From the NCBI GenBank assembly GCA_002336805.1, contig DDEZ01000003.1, positions 1 to 64,000 of the forward strand: 64,000 bases of DNA, written 5' to 3'. The notes beneath the pieces are model-generated. The model worked only from the letters and a program-made list of their open reading frames with translations. It had not been told where the DNA came from and did no database searches. Positions 34,001 to 41,205 of this stretch are shown piece by piece. Source of the DNA: Bacteroidetes bacterium UBA1941. Lineage in GTDB: Bacteria; Bacteroidota; Bacteroidia; Chitinophagales; LD1. The stretch's first letter is position 1; every line of letters begins with the position of its first letter. The position numbers and the translations under genes were made by a program.

Positions 34001-34020
34001 CCCCGCCGTGTGGCAGGGTT
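34001..34020 (-). terminator. Terminator of paralogue 1 of the two-helix family
   Basis: ACCCCGCC / GGCAGGGT stem (one mismatch pair) with a GTGT loop; on the minus strand it is followed by TTTTGCTTTT. It may also stop mltG transcripts weakly. Confidence 0.7.
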
Positions 34021-34043
34021 CTGATCAGTCCTTAGATTTTTAT

Positions 34044-34559
34044 TTAGAAATTCAGCGCCAGGCCGGTGCCATTCTCACCGCTGTGCAGCATGAGTGTAGA
34101 GGTACCGGAGCAGTATTTCTTCTGCTTCACGGAGCCTATGACCGCCAGCGGGATACCGGCACCCGTGGAGAAGACACCAAACACGACGCAGGCATAGCCA
34201 CCGCCGGCGAGGCCCACATTGTTTAGCGTACCATTGCCGTTGGCTACATTATGTACAGCTACGCCTATCATCACAGCGCCACCTACTATGAGGCCGCCAC
34301 CTACACCGGAGAGGATGATACCTATCATTTTCATTTTCTTGTATTTGCCGCATTTGGCATCGCTCCGGTCTGCGGCCATTTTGTAGTCAGCGTAGTACTG
34401 AGATTTATTGAGCGACGCCAGGGTAGGCAGCTCATTATCCAGAAACTCGGTAGAGTGATGTATACCCGGCTGGGCCGCCAGCATGGCAGGCTCACTGCTC
34501 TGGGCATATGAAGAGAGGGTGCAAAGTGCCGCAATAAGGGCGAGGGTTAGAGATCTCAT
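34044..34559 (-). CDS. Two-helix secreted protein, tandem family member 1
   Basis: 171 aa, not a family I recognise. Signal peptide ending SSYAQ (20); polar region (21-69); Cys70-GKYKKMK; glycine-rich hydrophobic helix (about 78-103, GIILSGVGGGLIVGG); Asn/Gly loop; second helix (about 118-142) with STGAGIPLAVIG; KQKKYCSG with Cys150; C-terminal tail SGENGTGLALNF. The same plan is found in three more genes up to 36232, all on the minus strand. The two flanking cysteines could form a disulphide if both ends are extracytoplasmic. A 23-base element shared with member 4 lies 21 bases upstream of the start. Confidence 0.8.
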   Translation of the reverse strand: MRSLTLALIAALCTLSSYAQSSEPAMLAAQPGIHHSTEFLDNELPTLASLNKSQYYADYKMAADRSDAKCGKYKKMKMIGIILSGVGGGLIVGGAVMIGVAVHNVANGNGTLNNVGLAGGGYACVVFGVFSTGAGIPLAVIGSVKQKKYCSGTSTLMLHSGENGTGLALNF

Positions 34560-34580
34560 GTGAGTTGAATTTTAGGTTGT

Positions 34581-34603
34581 TCCTACTCATATCGCTTTTC
34601 GGA
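34581..34603 (-). promoter_or_regulatory. Shared 23-base upstream element, copy 1
   Basis: The top strand contains CTCATATCGCTTTTCGGA preceded by TCCTA. It is identical over all 23 bases to 36254-36276, and in both cases exactly 21 bases separate it from the start codon. It could be an operator, part of a promoter or a conserved 5' leader; it contains no TAnnTTTG box. Confidence 0.75.
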
Positions 34604-34661
34604 ATCCGCGTACTACTAAGGTACGCAATTAATTACACCCTAAAATACGTACTGGCACGGA

Positions 34662-35168
34662 TTAAAACTGGATAGACAGGCCGGTGCCGTTTTCTCCACT
34701 GTGCAGATTGAGAGAGGCGCGGGAGCGCTCTTTGACAGGCGCGCCACAGGCTTTACGCGACTTCAGCGCGCCCCAGGTGATCATCGGTATGCCGGCCACG
34801 ACACTCAGGCTGCCTACTGCTATGGCTGCTTTGGCTGCAGTGCGCTGCCTGTTATTGACATTCTGAGCGTACTCTGTGCGCTCCGGTGATGTATGGATGC
34901 GCGGGAGCAGCGCTGCTCCTGTGATGATGAGGCCACCGCCCAGTACGGATAGTACTATGCCGCTGGTCTGTACCGCTCGGTAGCGCAGGCACATGTCTTC
35001 AAAGTTCTGATTGTACTGATGTGCATATGGATTAGGGTCGTTGCGGTGCTTGACTACAGACTCCGGCTGTGTGGATGGCATCTGCTGCTCCGGTATGGTC
35101 ATCTCTGTCTGCGCAGCCCCGTAGAGGCTCCACATCAGCATACATACTATGACCCCAAATGCTCTCAT
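34662..35168 (-). CDS. Two-helix secreted protein, tandem family member 2
   Basis: 168 aa. Same plan as member 1: signal peptide ending YGAAQ (20); Gln/Pro-rich polar segment; Cys60-LRYRAVQ; helix 1 (about 68-88, GIVLSVLGGGLIITG); a longer charged loop (90-112, RIHTSPERTEY); helix 2 (about 113-135, VGSLSVVAGIPMITWG); KSRKACG with Cys141; tail LHSGENGTGLSIQF almost identical to member 1. The tail is the best conserved part between members 1 and 2, while the N-terminal region is not alignable, so the tail is probably functional. No copy of the 23-base element precedes it. Confidence 0.8.
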   Translation of the reverse strand: MRAFGVIVCMLMWSLYGAAQTEMTIPEQQMPSTQPESVVKHRNDPNPYAHQYNQNFEDMCLRYRAVQTSGIVLSVLGGGLIITGAALLPRIHTSPERTEYAQNVNNRQRTAAKAAIAVGSLSVVAGIPMITWGALKSRKACGAPVKERSRASLNLHSGENGTGLSIQF

Positions 35169-35229
35169 GACCTGAAATTAATAAAAATATCTACGTAAAG
35201 TGCTCCCAGCCCGGATTCTATATAGACAG

Positions 35230-35661
35230 CTACAGGTCCCTGTGGGTTGCCTGCCCGCAGATCCGTTTTTGCCTCACATGTCCTACTATGGTCAGTGGTA
35301 TGCCGGCACCGAGGCTGATGCTGCCTACCGCTATGGCTGCGGCACCACCTGCCACGAGTGGCGTAGCGCCGCGAAAGTAGTGATTCTCCGCGCCGGAGTA
35401 TATCCTGCCACTATTGGAGGCTGCTACTATGCCGATACCTGTAGCCACCAGCCCGCCACCGATGGCGGTGAGCACGATCCCACAGGTCTTCATGCCCTTG
35501 TATCTCTCACAAGCCGATGCTGTATAGTCAGGTGCCGTATAGTAGCTAGCGTCATAGCTGACCCGTACTACAGATGCAGTGCGGCCAGTAGCCTGCTCGC
35601 CTCCCTGTGCATGCACCATGATACCTGATATCATGACGCAGATGATCACAAAAGCTTTCAT
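35230..35661 (-). CDS. Two-helix secreted protein, tandem family member 3 (short tail)
   Basis: 143 aa. Signal peptide ending MVHAQ (19); short polar region; Cys51-ERYKGMK; helix 1 (about 60-82, GIVLTAIGGGLVATG); loop with Tyr/Asn; helix 2 (about 103-127, VGSISLGAGIPLTIVG); RQKRICG with Cys135; then it stops after THRDL, lacking the SGENGTG tail. Downstream of the stop the DNA still resembles the end of member 2 (CTGTCTAT... and AATCCG shared), which suggests that an internal deletion removed the tail. It is probably still expressed as a complete two-helix protein. Confidence 0.75.
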   Translation of the reverse strand: MKAFVIICVMISGIMVHAQGGEQATGRTASVVRVSYDASYYTAPDYTASACERYKGMKTCGIVLTAIGGGLVATGIGIVAASNSGRIYSGAENHYFRGATPLVAGGAAAIAVGSISLGAGIPLTIVGHVRQKRICGQATHRDL

Positions 35662-35682
35662 CGTTACACATTTTTAGTGGAG

Positions 35683-35720
35683 AAAAAAAACAGGCGATAG
35701 CATCTGCCATCGCCTCTGTT
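35683..35720 (-). terminator. Strong terminator of family member 4
   Basis: Minus-strand stem around AGGCGAT / ATCGCCT, extended by AACA / TGTT, followed by eight T. It makes member 4 an independent transcript from member 3. Confidence 0.9.
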
Positions 35721-35725
35721 TCATT

Positions 35726-36232
35726 TTATAAATCGTATGCCATCCCAGTCATATCCCGGGTGTGCTGCAGGTCAAGTGACGAACGTGGGGCGCCACCACC
35801 ACAATACTTATGGCCTTTGACACCGCCTATGATGGCCAGCGGTATGCCGGCTCCCACGCTTAGAGCTCCCAGGCCTACGAAGGCTCCTCCAGCAGCTCTC
35901 AGCGGACGAACAGGGCCTACTACGCGAGGGCCGGGCCCTGGATTCGGATCATTAGCATAAACAGTGTGATAATCTGCAGCTACCATTATGCCACCAGTCA
36001 TGATCATAGCTGCACCTACAGATGCCAGTACTATACCTGCTACTTTCATCTTGTGATACTTGCCGCAGTCGGTCGCAGTGTACTCATGGTACCTCAGTGC
36101 TACCTTTTCAGTCTTATCTATTTTTACTACAGATGCCACTGGTTGGTTTTCTGCAGGCACAGCTGGCGTGGCCTGGGCGAAGCTATATACCGACAGCAGT
36201 GCCGATAGTATAGTAGTAACGATTGCTTTCAT
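35726..36232 (-). CDS. Two-helix secreted protein, tandem family member 4
   Basis: 168 aa. Signal peptide ending YSFAQ (20); polar region with a Lys/Glu patch; Cys56-GKYHKMK; helix 1 (about 64-87, GIVLASVGAAMIMTG); Pro/Gly/Arg-rich loop (95-113); helix 2 (about 114-137, LGALSVGAGIPLAIIG); KGHKYCGG with Cys144; tail SSLDLQHTRDMTGMAYDL, a diverged version of the tails of members 1 and 2. First gene of the array in the direction of transcription, with its own terminator and the second copy of the 23-base upstream element. Confidence 0.8.
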   Translation of the reverse strand: MKAIVTTILSALLSVYSFAQATPAVPAENQPVASVVKIDKTEKVALRYHEYTATDCGKYHKMKVAGIVLASVGAAMIMTGGIMVAADYHTVYANDPNPGPGPRVVGPVRPLRAAGGAFVGLGALSVGAGIPLAIIGGVKGHKYCGGGAPRSSLDLQHTRDMTGMAYDL

Positions 36233-36253
36233 TTTGTTTATAGTTTTTAGTGA

Positions 36254-36276
36254 TCCTACTCATATCGCTTTTCGGA
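36254..36276 (-). promoter_or_regulatory. Shared 23-base upstream element, copy 2
   Basis: Identical to 34581-34603 and at the same 21-base distance from the start codon, here of member 4. The sequence on its far side is not conserved between the copies beyond GG/GGA, so the identity is confined to the element. Confidence 0.75.
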
Positions 36277-36494
36277 TTGGGCGCGTTCCCTCGGTCACTG
36301 TACTTGATTCATATCTTGTGCCAATGATTGTACGTGTTGATAGTCATGTATTTAGTATGTGGCGCGGCTGTGGAAATAAGCCGTATACCGCAGGGGGTTG
36401 TTTCCACATTTCCTCACCGTTAGTAGCGGCGAAAAAGTTTATATTCGCTCCCGATTTCTAAAAACATCATTTACCCAATCAATACACGCTGAAT

Positions 36495-37652
36495 ATGAAT
36501 TTCGCTCCGAATGACAACCAGAAAATGATCGCTCAGGTATGCCGCGACTTTGCGGACAAAGAGATACGCCCCAAGATGATGGAGTGGGACGAGTCTCAGC
36601 ATTTCCCCAAGGATCTGTTTCACAAGATGGGAGACCTCGGCCTGATGGGTATCTATATCCCTCAGGAGTATGGTGGATCGGGCTTCAGCTACTTTGAGTA
36701 TGTGACGGCTATCATAGAGATATCTAAGGTATGTGGCTCTATAGGCCTCTCTATGGCGGCGCACAACTCCCTCTGCACCGGCCATATCTACTATCATGGT
36801 ACCAAGGAGCAAAAAGAAAAATACCTGCCAAAGCTGGCCTCCGGACAGCATCTGGGTGCATGGGGCCTGACCGAGCCAAATACGGGCTCTGACGCGATGC
36901 GTATGAAGTGTACTGCCAAGAAGGTAGACGGCGGCTGGGTGCTGAATGGCACCAAGTGCTGGATCACTCACGGCATCTCTAGTGATGTAGTGGTAGCCAT
37001 AGTCCGTACAGGCGAGCTGCTAGACTCTAAGGGTATGACCGCATTCATCATAGAGCGTGGCAATCCGGGCCTGAAAGCGGGTAAGAAAGAAAACAAACTC
37101 GGTATGCGTGCCTCTGAGACTGCAGAGGTGATATTTGATGAGTGCTTCGTGCCGGATGCTGATGTAGTAGGTGGTGAGGCTGGCGTAGGCCGAGGCTTCC
37201 AGCAGGCTATGCAGATCCTGGATGGTGGCCGTATCTCTATCGCATCCCTGGGCCTGGGTATAGCTGTAGGCGCCTATGAGGCCGCTGTGAAGTATGCCAA
37301 GGAGCGCCAGCAGTTTGGACAGCCTATCGCACAGTTTCAGGCTATCGGATTCAAACTGGCAGACATGGCTACAAAGATCGAGGCGGGTGAGCTGCTCACC
37401 ATGCAGGCTGCCTATCTGAAGAATGAGAAGAAGCCTATGACCCGCGAGTCAGCTATCGCTAAATACTATACCTCTGAGATATCTGTGCAGATATCTACAG
37501 ATGCGATCCAGATATTTGGCGGCTATGGCTATACGAAGGACTTCCCGGTAGAGAAGTTTTACCGTGACTCAAAGCTCTGCACTATAGGCGAGGGTACCTC
37601 AGAGATCCAGAAGCTGGTGATCAGCCGTGAGATCATGAAGGGCAATATCTAA
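36495..37652 (+). CDS. Acyl-CoA dehydrogenase (short/medium-chain type)
   Basis: FAD enzyme of fatty-acid or branched-chain beta-oxidation, passing electrons to ETF. 385 aa, normal. Signature GLTEPNTGSDA (about 117-127, FAD/substrate contact), KCWITHG, the FAD-contact RQQFGQPIAQFQAI, and GGYGYTKDFPVEKFYRD. The catalytic glutamate sits in the short/medium-chain position (IGEGTSEIQKLVISR). A near-match -7 box (TATATTCG at 36440-36447) lies 47 bases upstream. No operon partner. Chain-length specificity is not readable by eye. Confidence 0.94.
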   Translation: MNFAPNDNQKMIAQVCRDFADKEIRPKMMEWDESQHFPKDLFHKMGDLGLMGIYIPQEYGGSGFSYFEYVTAIIEISKVCGSIGLSMAAHNSLCTGHIYYHGTKEQKEKYLPKLASGQHLGAWGLTEPNTGSDAMRMKCTAKKVDGGWVLNGTKCWITHGISSDVVVAIVRTGELLDSKGMTAFIIERGNPGLKAGKKENKLGMRASETAEVIFDECFVPDADVVGGEAGVGRGFQQAMQILDGGRISIASLGLGIAVGAYEAAVKYAKERQQFGQPIAQFQAIGFKLADMATKIEAGELLTMQAAYLKNEKKPMTRESAIAKYYTSEISVQISTDAIQIFGGYGYTKDFPVEKFYRDSKLCTIGEGTSEIQKLVISREIMKGNI

Positions 37653-37723
37653 GTATAAATCAGATGACCGGGGTTAGATGCTGACGACAGCAGCAAGACC
37701 AGAAAACAGATGTGGAGAATTTA

Positions 37724-37754
37724 TTTGTAAATTTCAGAAAAAGGCATATTTTTG
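37724..37754 (+). promoter_or_regulatory. Full Bacteroidetes promoter of rpsU
   Basis: TTTG at 37724-37727, exactly 19 bases, then TATTTTTG at 37747-37754: a perfect TTTG-N19-TAnnTTTG arrangement. Transcription would begin near 37761, giving a leader of about 16 bases before the ATG. Confidence 0.85.
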
Positions 37755-37776
37755 TGCCTCAAAATAAAAAAGCCGA

Positions 37777-37971
37777 ATGTTAATCATTGACACAAGAGAA
37801 TCAGAATCACTGGACAGAGCACTGAAGAAGTACAAGAAGAAGTTCGAGAAGGCAGGTATGCTGCGCGAGCTTCGCAGCCGTCAGGCGTACGTGAAGAAGT
37901 CTGTACGCAGGAGGAGTGAAGTGCTGAAGGCTGCCTATGTGCAGACAATGCGCCGCTCTGAGGAGGCATAG
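37777..37971 (+). CDS. rpsU: 30S ribosomal protein bS21
   Basis: 64 aa, typical for Bacteroidetes. SLDRALKKYKKKFEKAGMLRELRSRQAYVK-type core and a basic C-terminal helix (SVRRRSEVLKAA). It binds the 16S rRNA platform near the anti-Shine-Dalgarno region; in Bacteroidetes it helps hide that region. It has its own promoter and terminator, so it is transcribed alone here. Confidence 0.97.
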   Translation: MLIIDTRESESLDRALKKYKKKFEKAGMLRELRSRQAYVKKSVRRRSEVLKAAYVQTMRRSEEA

Positions 37972-38007
37972 TAGCTGCTGACTCCCGTCATGATCAAGAT
38001 ATATTGA

Positions 38008-38034
38008 AGCCCGTCTCTGACGGGCTTTTTTTAT
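38008..38034 (+). terminator. Intrinsic terminator of rpsU
   Basis: AGCCCGTC / GACGGGCT, 8-bp stem with a TCT loop, followed by seven T. Confidence 0.93.
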
Positions 38035-38134
38035 TTGTAGTACGCAGATACAGGCGTCACTGTATGGTTTTTATCATTGTATGGCTACCAGCGTTTATCT
38101 ATATTGGCGGGTATAATTCATAGGAAATAGACGC

Positions 38135-39280
38135 ATGAAGGACAAGGTCAAGGTTTTATTTATTGTTTCTGAATTTTATCAGGCTGGTGCGCAGCGATTT
38201 ACATATGAGCTGGACAGGGCTATAGACAAGAATCATTTTGAAGTCAATATACTCAGCCTGCTGCCGCTAGGGCACAATGCAAACTGGGAAGATCATTACT
38301 TCACCAAGCATGTGGAGCTGGGCACCAAAGTTTTTTTTCTAAGTGACATAGACAAGCCATTCATACCAGACTGGAGCCAGCGCATCAAGAAAAAGTTGCT
38401 GAATGTGCCTTTCCCAGACAGGTATGAGGCACTAAATACATTCCTTGATGCGTATGACGTGCTTTACTTCGTAGGAGAGTACAACTACCCGGAGCTCGAG
38501 GGTAAGATGACACCCGCCGTCAGAGCAAAATGCCTGATCAACATTCATAATTCGATCATTCAGAATCCGGCAAACTATGCCCGGTATGACAAGTCGCAGA
38601 CTTATCACTTCGTATCAGGTTTCCGTGAAAATGAGATCAAAAGTGAGCTGTCAGTCTTTGAAAATTTTCATCACACCTTTCTGCCACTTTCTATCAATCT
38701 GGATGATCATGGCAAGCTCTGGTCTTTTCACGATACGGACAAACCCCGGATAGGTATTTTCACCAGGCTCACTTTTAGCAAGCCGATAGATCCATTCATC
38801 TATACTTTCCACATCCTGCTCGAGCGGCTGCCAGGGGCGGAGCTGCATATTTTTGGTAATGGAGACCCTGAGAAGGAGGGTATATCAAAATATATCCGGC
38901 ATCTGGGCCTGACCGGCAAAGTGAAGTTTCACGGGCATCAGAAGGATATGAAAGCGACTGCTATGAAGGAGAAACTGAATCTGGTATGGTTTCACGGCTA
39001 CTATGGGATTCCGGGTGGATTTGCTGGCTTTGATATTTGCAGCATAGGTTTGCCTCAGCTTTTCTGGGATTTCAGCCACTCAGATGCCGGAGTGGATACA
39101 GAGTTTCCTATGTACAACAATATTGTGGCCTTTGCAGACAGGACAGTCCGCGTTTTGCAAGATGCCCAGGAGGCAGAGAAGTTGTCACTGGCCCAGTATC
39201 AGTATATACAGGAGTATAAAAATATACAGCGCTGGGTGGGTTCGCTGGAGAAGCTATTCCGGAGCTTTAAGCAGCACTGA
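38135..39280 (+). CDS. GT-B glycosyltransferase (GT4-like)
   Basis: 381 aa, no membrane segment. The N-terminal Rossmann half begins VKVLFIVSEFYQAGAQRFTYELDRAI, a variant of the usual glycine-rich acceptor-site loop. The C-terminal half has RIGIFTRLTFSKPIDPFIYTFHILLERLPGAELHIFGNG, KVKFHGHQKDM and the GGFAGFDICSIGLPQLF segment in place of the usual ExxxxxxxE nucleotide-sugar motif. The resemblance to retaining GT4 enzymes is clear; donor and acceptor are unknown. Its codon use is somewhat more AT-rich than in neighbours, and it lies between rpsU and the Xer gene, where many Bacteroidetes have nothing. Confidence 0.8.
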   Translation: MKDKVKVLFIVSEFYQAGAQRFTYELDRAIDKNHFEVNILSLLPLGHNANWEDHYFTKHVELGTKVFFLSDIDKPFIPDWSQRIKKKLLNVPFPDRYEALNTFLDAYDVLYFVGEYNYPELEGKMTPAVRAKCLINIHNSIIQNPANYARYDKSQTYHFVSGFRENEIKSELSVFENFHHTFLPLSINLDDHGKLWSFHDTDKPRIGIFTRLTFSKPIDPFIYTFHILLERLPGAELHIFGNGDPEKEGISKYIRHLGLTGKVKFHGHQKDMKATAMKEKLNLVWFHGYYGIPGGFAGFDICSIGLPQLFWDFSHSDAGVDTEFPMYNNIVAFADRTVRVLQDAQEAEKLSLAQYQYIQEYKNIQRWVGSLEKLFRSFKQH

Positions 39281-39285
39281 ACTGC

Positions 39286-40104
39286 CTAGACCTTCCAGAA
39301 GCGGACCTCCAGTGAGGTGCGGGTCTCGTTTTCATTCAGATTGTATCCCCCGCCATGCACCATATATGGTGTGAAGATCATCATCTCATTTTCTGTCAGA
39401 TCTGGGCGGGTCATGTGTGGTATGGCCCCGAGTACTGAGGTGACGCATGGTACGGTGTACTGAGTCCCGTTTAGCCTTGCACCTGCTGCGGTACGCTCTA
39501 TCTGAGACTCCATGAGCAGGTGGCTGCCCGGCAGTATAGGCAGTGCACTGCCCTTATTGCTGCCACTCAGCGGAGCGTATATATTGACTGCATGGCGGAG
39601 CCTGTCTAGCCACACATCCCTGTGAGGAGGATTATTATCTGCATATTTTTTCGGCCTCACTATACGTAGGAAAAAGCTGTCGTATTGGCTGCCCTTCAGC
39701 TCTGTGCAGACCTGCTCATGCAGCAGTCCTGACATCCGGTCATTGACTATCTGAAAGTCTATCGGAAACTCAGTGACCAGCCAGCCGTCCTTTATAGCTT
39801 TGGCTACAGCCAGGTGTACTGTGTCATCTACATACAGGTGGTAGCGAGCCAGCGTAAAGGCCTCATCCACCTTGCCTCCGCAGGCTTCTATAATGCCTGC
39901 TATCATTTTAGTGATACCCGCTTTGACTTTGTCAAAATCTTCCTGTTTCAAAAAGGGCACAACCGTGTAGCCTTTATCCTGCCAGTCGGTCTTAGCCATC
40001 AGGTTAGTGTCTTGCGCCAGTAGTACTTCATTGGCGCCGGAGACTACCTCACCATCCAGCTCGAGTGTGATCACTTCATCATCTATCTGATAGGAAACGT
40101 TCAT
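39286..40104 (-). CDS. Phytanoyl-CoA dioxygenase-like Fe(II)/2-oxoglutarate oxygenase
   Basis: 272 aa. A double-stranded beta-helix oxygenase: iron ligands in HRDVW (His-x-Asp, about 179-181) and the distal His in YMVHGGGYNLNENETRTSLEVRF, where the Arg after it would bind 2-oxoglutarate. The PhyH-like layout has NIYAPLSGSNKGSALPILPGSH between the ligands, a typical substrate-side loop. Substrate unknown; relatives hydroxylate lipids, antibiotics or sugar-linked compounds. It ends five bases from the convergent glycosyltransferase stop and starts eight bases after the aldo-keto reductase gene on the same strand. Confidence 0.85.
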   Translation of the reverse strand: MNVSYQIDDEVITLELDGEVVSGANEVLLAQDTNLMAKTDWQDKGYTVVPFLKQEDFDKVKAGITKMIAGIIEACGGKVDEAFTLARYHLYVDDTVHLAVAKAIKDGWLVTEFPIDFQIVNDRMSGLLHEQVCTELKGSQYDSFFLRIVRPKKYADNNPPHRDVWLDRLRHAVNIYAPLSGSNKGSALPILPGSHLLMESQIERTAAGARLNGTQYTVPCVTSVLGAIPHMTRPDLTENEMMIFTPYMVHGGGYNLNENETRTSLEVRFWKV

Positions 40105-40112
40105 TGTGTTGT

Positions 40113-41081
40113 TTAGTATTTTTGACCAGTATAGGGATTGGCAGGTGCATTTTGGAAAATAGCCTCTATCTCACCTGCGATTTGCGGGTCTAAATCTACT
40201 GAAATAAACTTCAGGTTTTCCTGCAACTGATTAAAATTATTCACGTTAGACAGGGTGCTGCTCACGCGGTCATTGTGCAGACACCAGCGCAGCGCCAGTG
40301 CTGACGGCGATACACCGAGCCGCGTGCATAGTTTTAGGTATTCACTGACTTTAGTCAGTTTATAATCGGTCAGGTCCCACATTTGCTTTTTGAGACCAGG
40401 ATCTGATGCCCGGCTTTCGCCATCACCCGGTGTACTGTATTTGCCTGTCAGCACACCCTGGGCCAGGGGGTAGTATCCTATCACTCCGAGGTCTAGTGTC
40501 TGCAGTGCCTCTTTGAGCTCCATCTCTATGGTACGATTGAAGAGATTGTAGGGATACTGCCCCACTGTCGGCAGACTGCACTTCATCTCCCGCGCTGTAT
40601 AGTACATCTCGCATAGCTGCGCGGTAGAAAAGGCACTGATGCCCCAGTGGCGCACCTTGCCCGTATCTATGAGGCTCTGTATAGCGGTTATAGTTTCCTG
40701 TACCGGCGTATTGCGGTCGTACCGGTGGCAGTAAAATATATCGATGTAGTCTGTGCCCATACGCTGCAGAGAGCGGTCTACGGTCTCCAGTATATTCTCG
40801 CAGCTCAGCCCTCCGGAGGGATACTCCGGCTTTGGAAAAAAACACTTGGTACCGATGTACAATTTCGTTCTGTCTTTGCCCCGGAGGAAAGCGCCAAGAA
40901 ATTTCTCTGATTCACCATTTTCATAGTTGTCAGACGTATCAAAGTAATTGATACCACTATCTCTCGCTGCATCGTAGAGTTTGAGTTTGTCAGATGGTGA
41001 GCCGCCTTTCAGTACGGTCATGGTACCGAGTGAGAGCTGGCTGATGTGGATGCCGGTCTGCCCCAGCGCCTTGTACAGCAT
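40113..41081 (-). CDS. Aldo/keto reductase
   Basis: NADP(H)-dependent oxidoreductase with a TIM barrel, 322 aa from the ATG at 41081 (MLYKALGQTGIHISQLSLGTM, the usual family start); an upstream ATG adds 13 residues that fit nothing. The catalytic tetrad is present: Asp and Tyr in FDTSDNYENGESE, Lys in YIGTKCF, His in IFYCHRYD. The C-terminal cofactor site STLSNVNNFNQLQEN resembles AKR families acting on sugars or acting as potassium-channel beta-like proteins. Operon with the dioxygenase gene (8-base gap). Confidence 0.9.
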   Translation of the reverse strand: MLYKALGQTGIHISQLSLGTMTVLKGGSPSDKLKLYDAARDSGINYFDTSDNYENGESEKFLGAFLRGKDRTKLYIGTKCFFPKPEYPSGGLSCENILETVDRSLQRMGTDYIDIFYCHRYDRNTPVQETITAIQSLIDTGKVRHWGISAFSTAQLCEMYYTAREMKCSLPTVGQYPYNLFNRTIEMELKEALQTLDLGVIGYYPLAQGVLTGKYSTPGDGESRASDPGLKKQMWDLTDYKLTKVSEYLKLCTRLGVSPSALALRWCLHNDRVSSTLSNVNNFNQLQENLKFISVDLDPQIAGEIEAIFQNAPANPYTGQKY

Positions 41082-41205
41082 GCGAATGATTGTATCGATA
41101 AATGTAATTGAATTATCCATTAGCGAGGCCGTTTTATACTACGCAGGCCGCAGCATGCGTTTACATGTGGGTAGTGCACCGTGATGGTTGCATTATCTTT
41201 ATACC

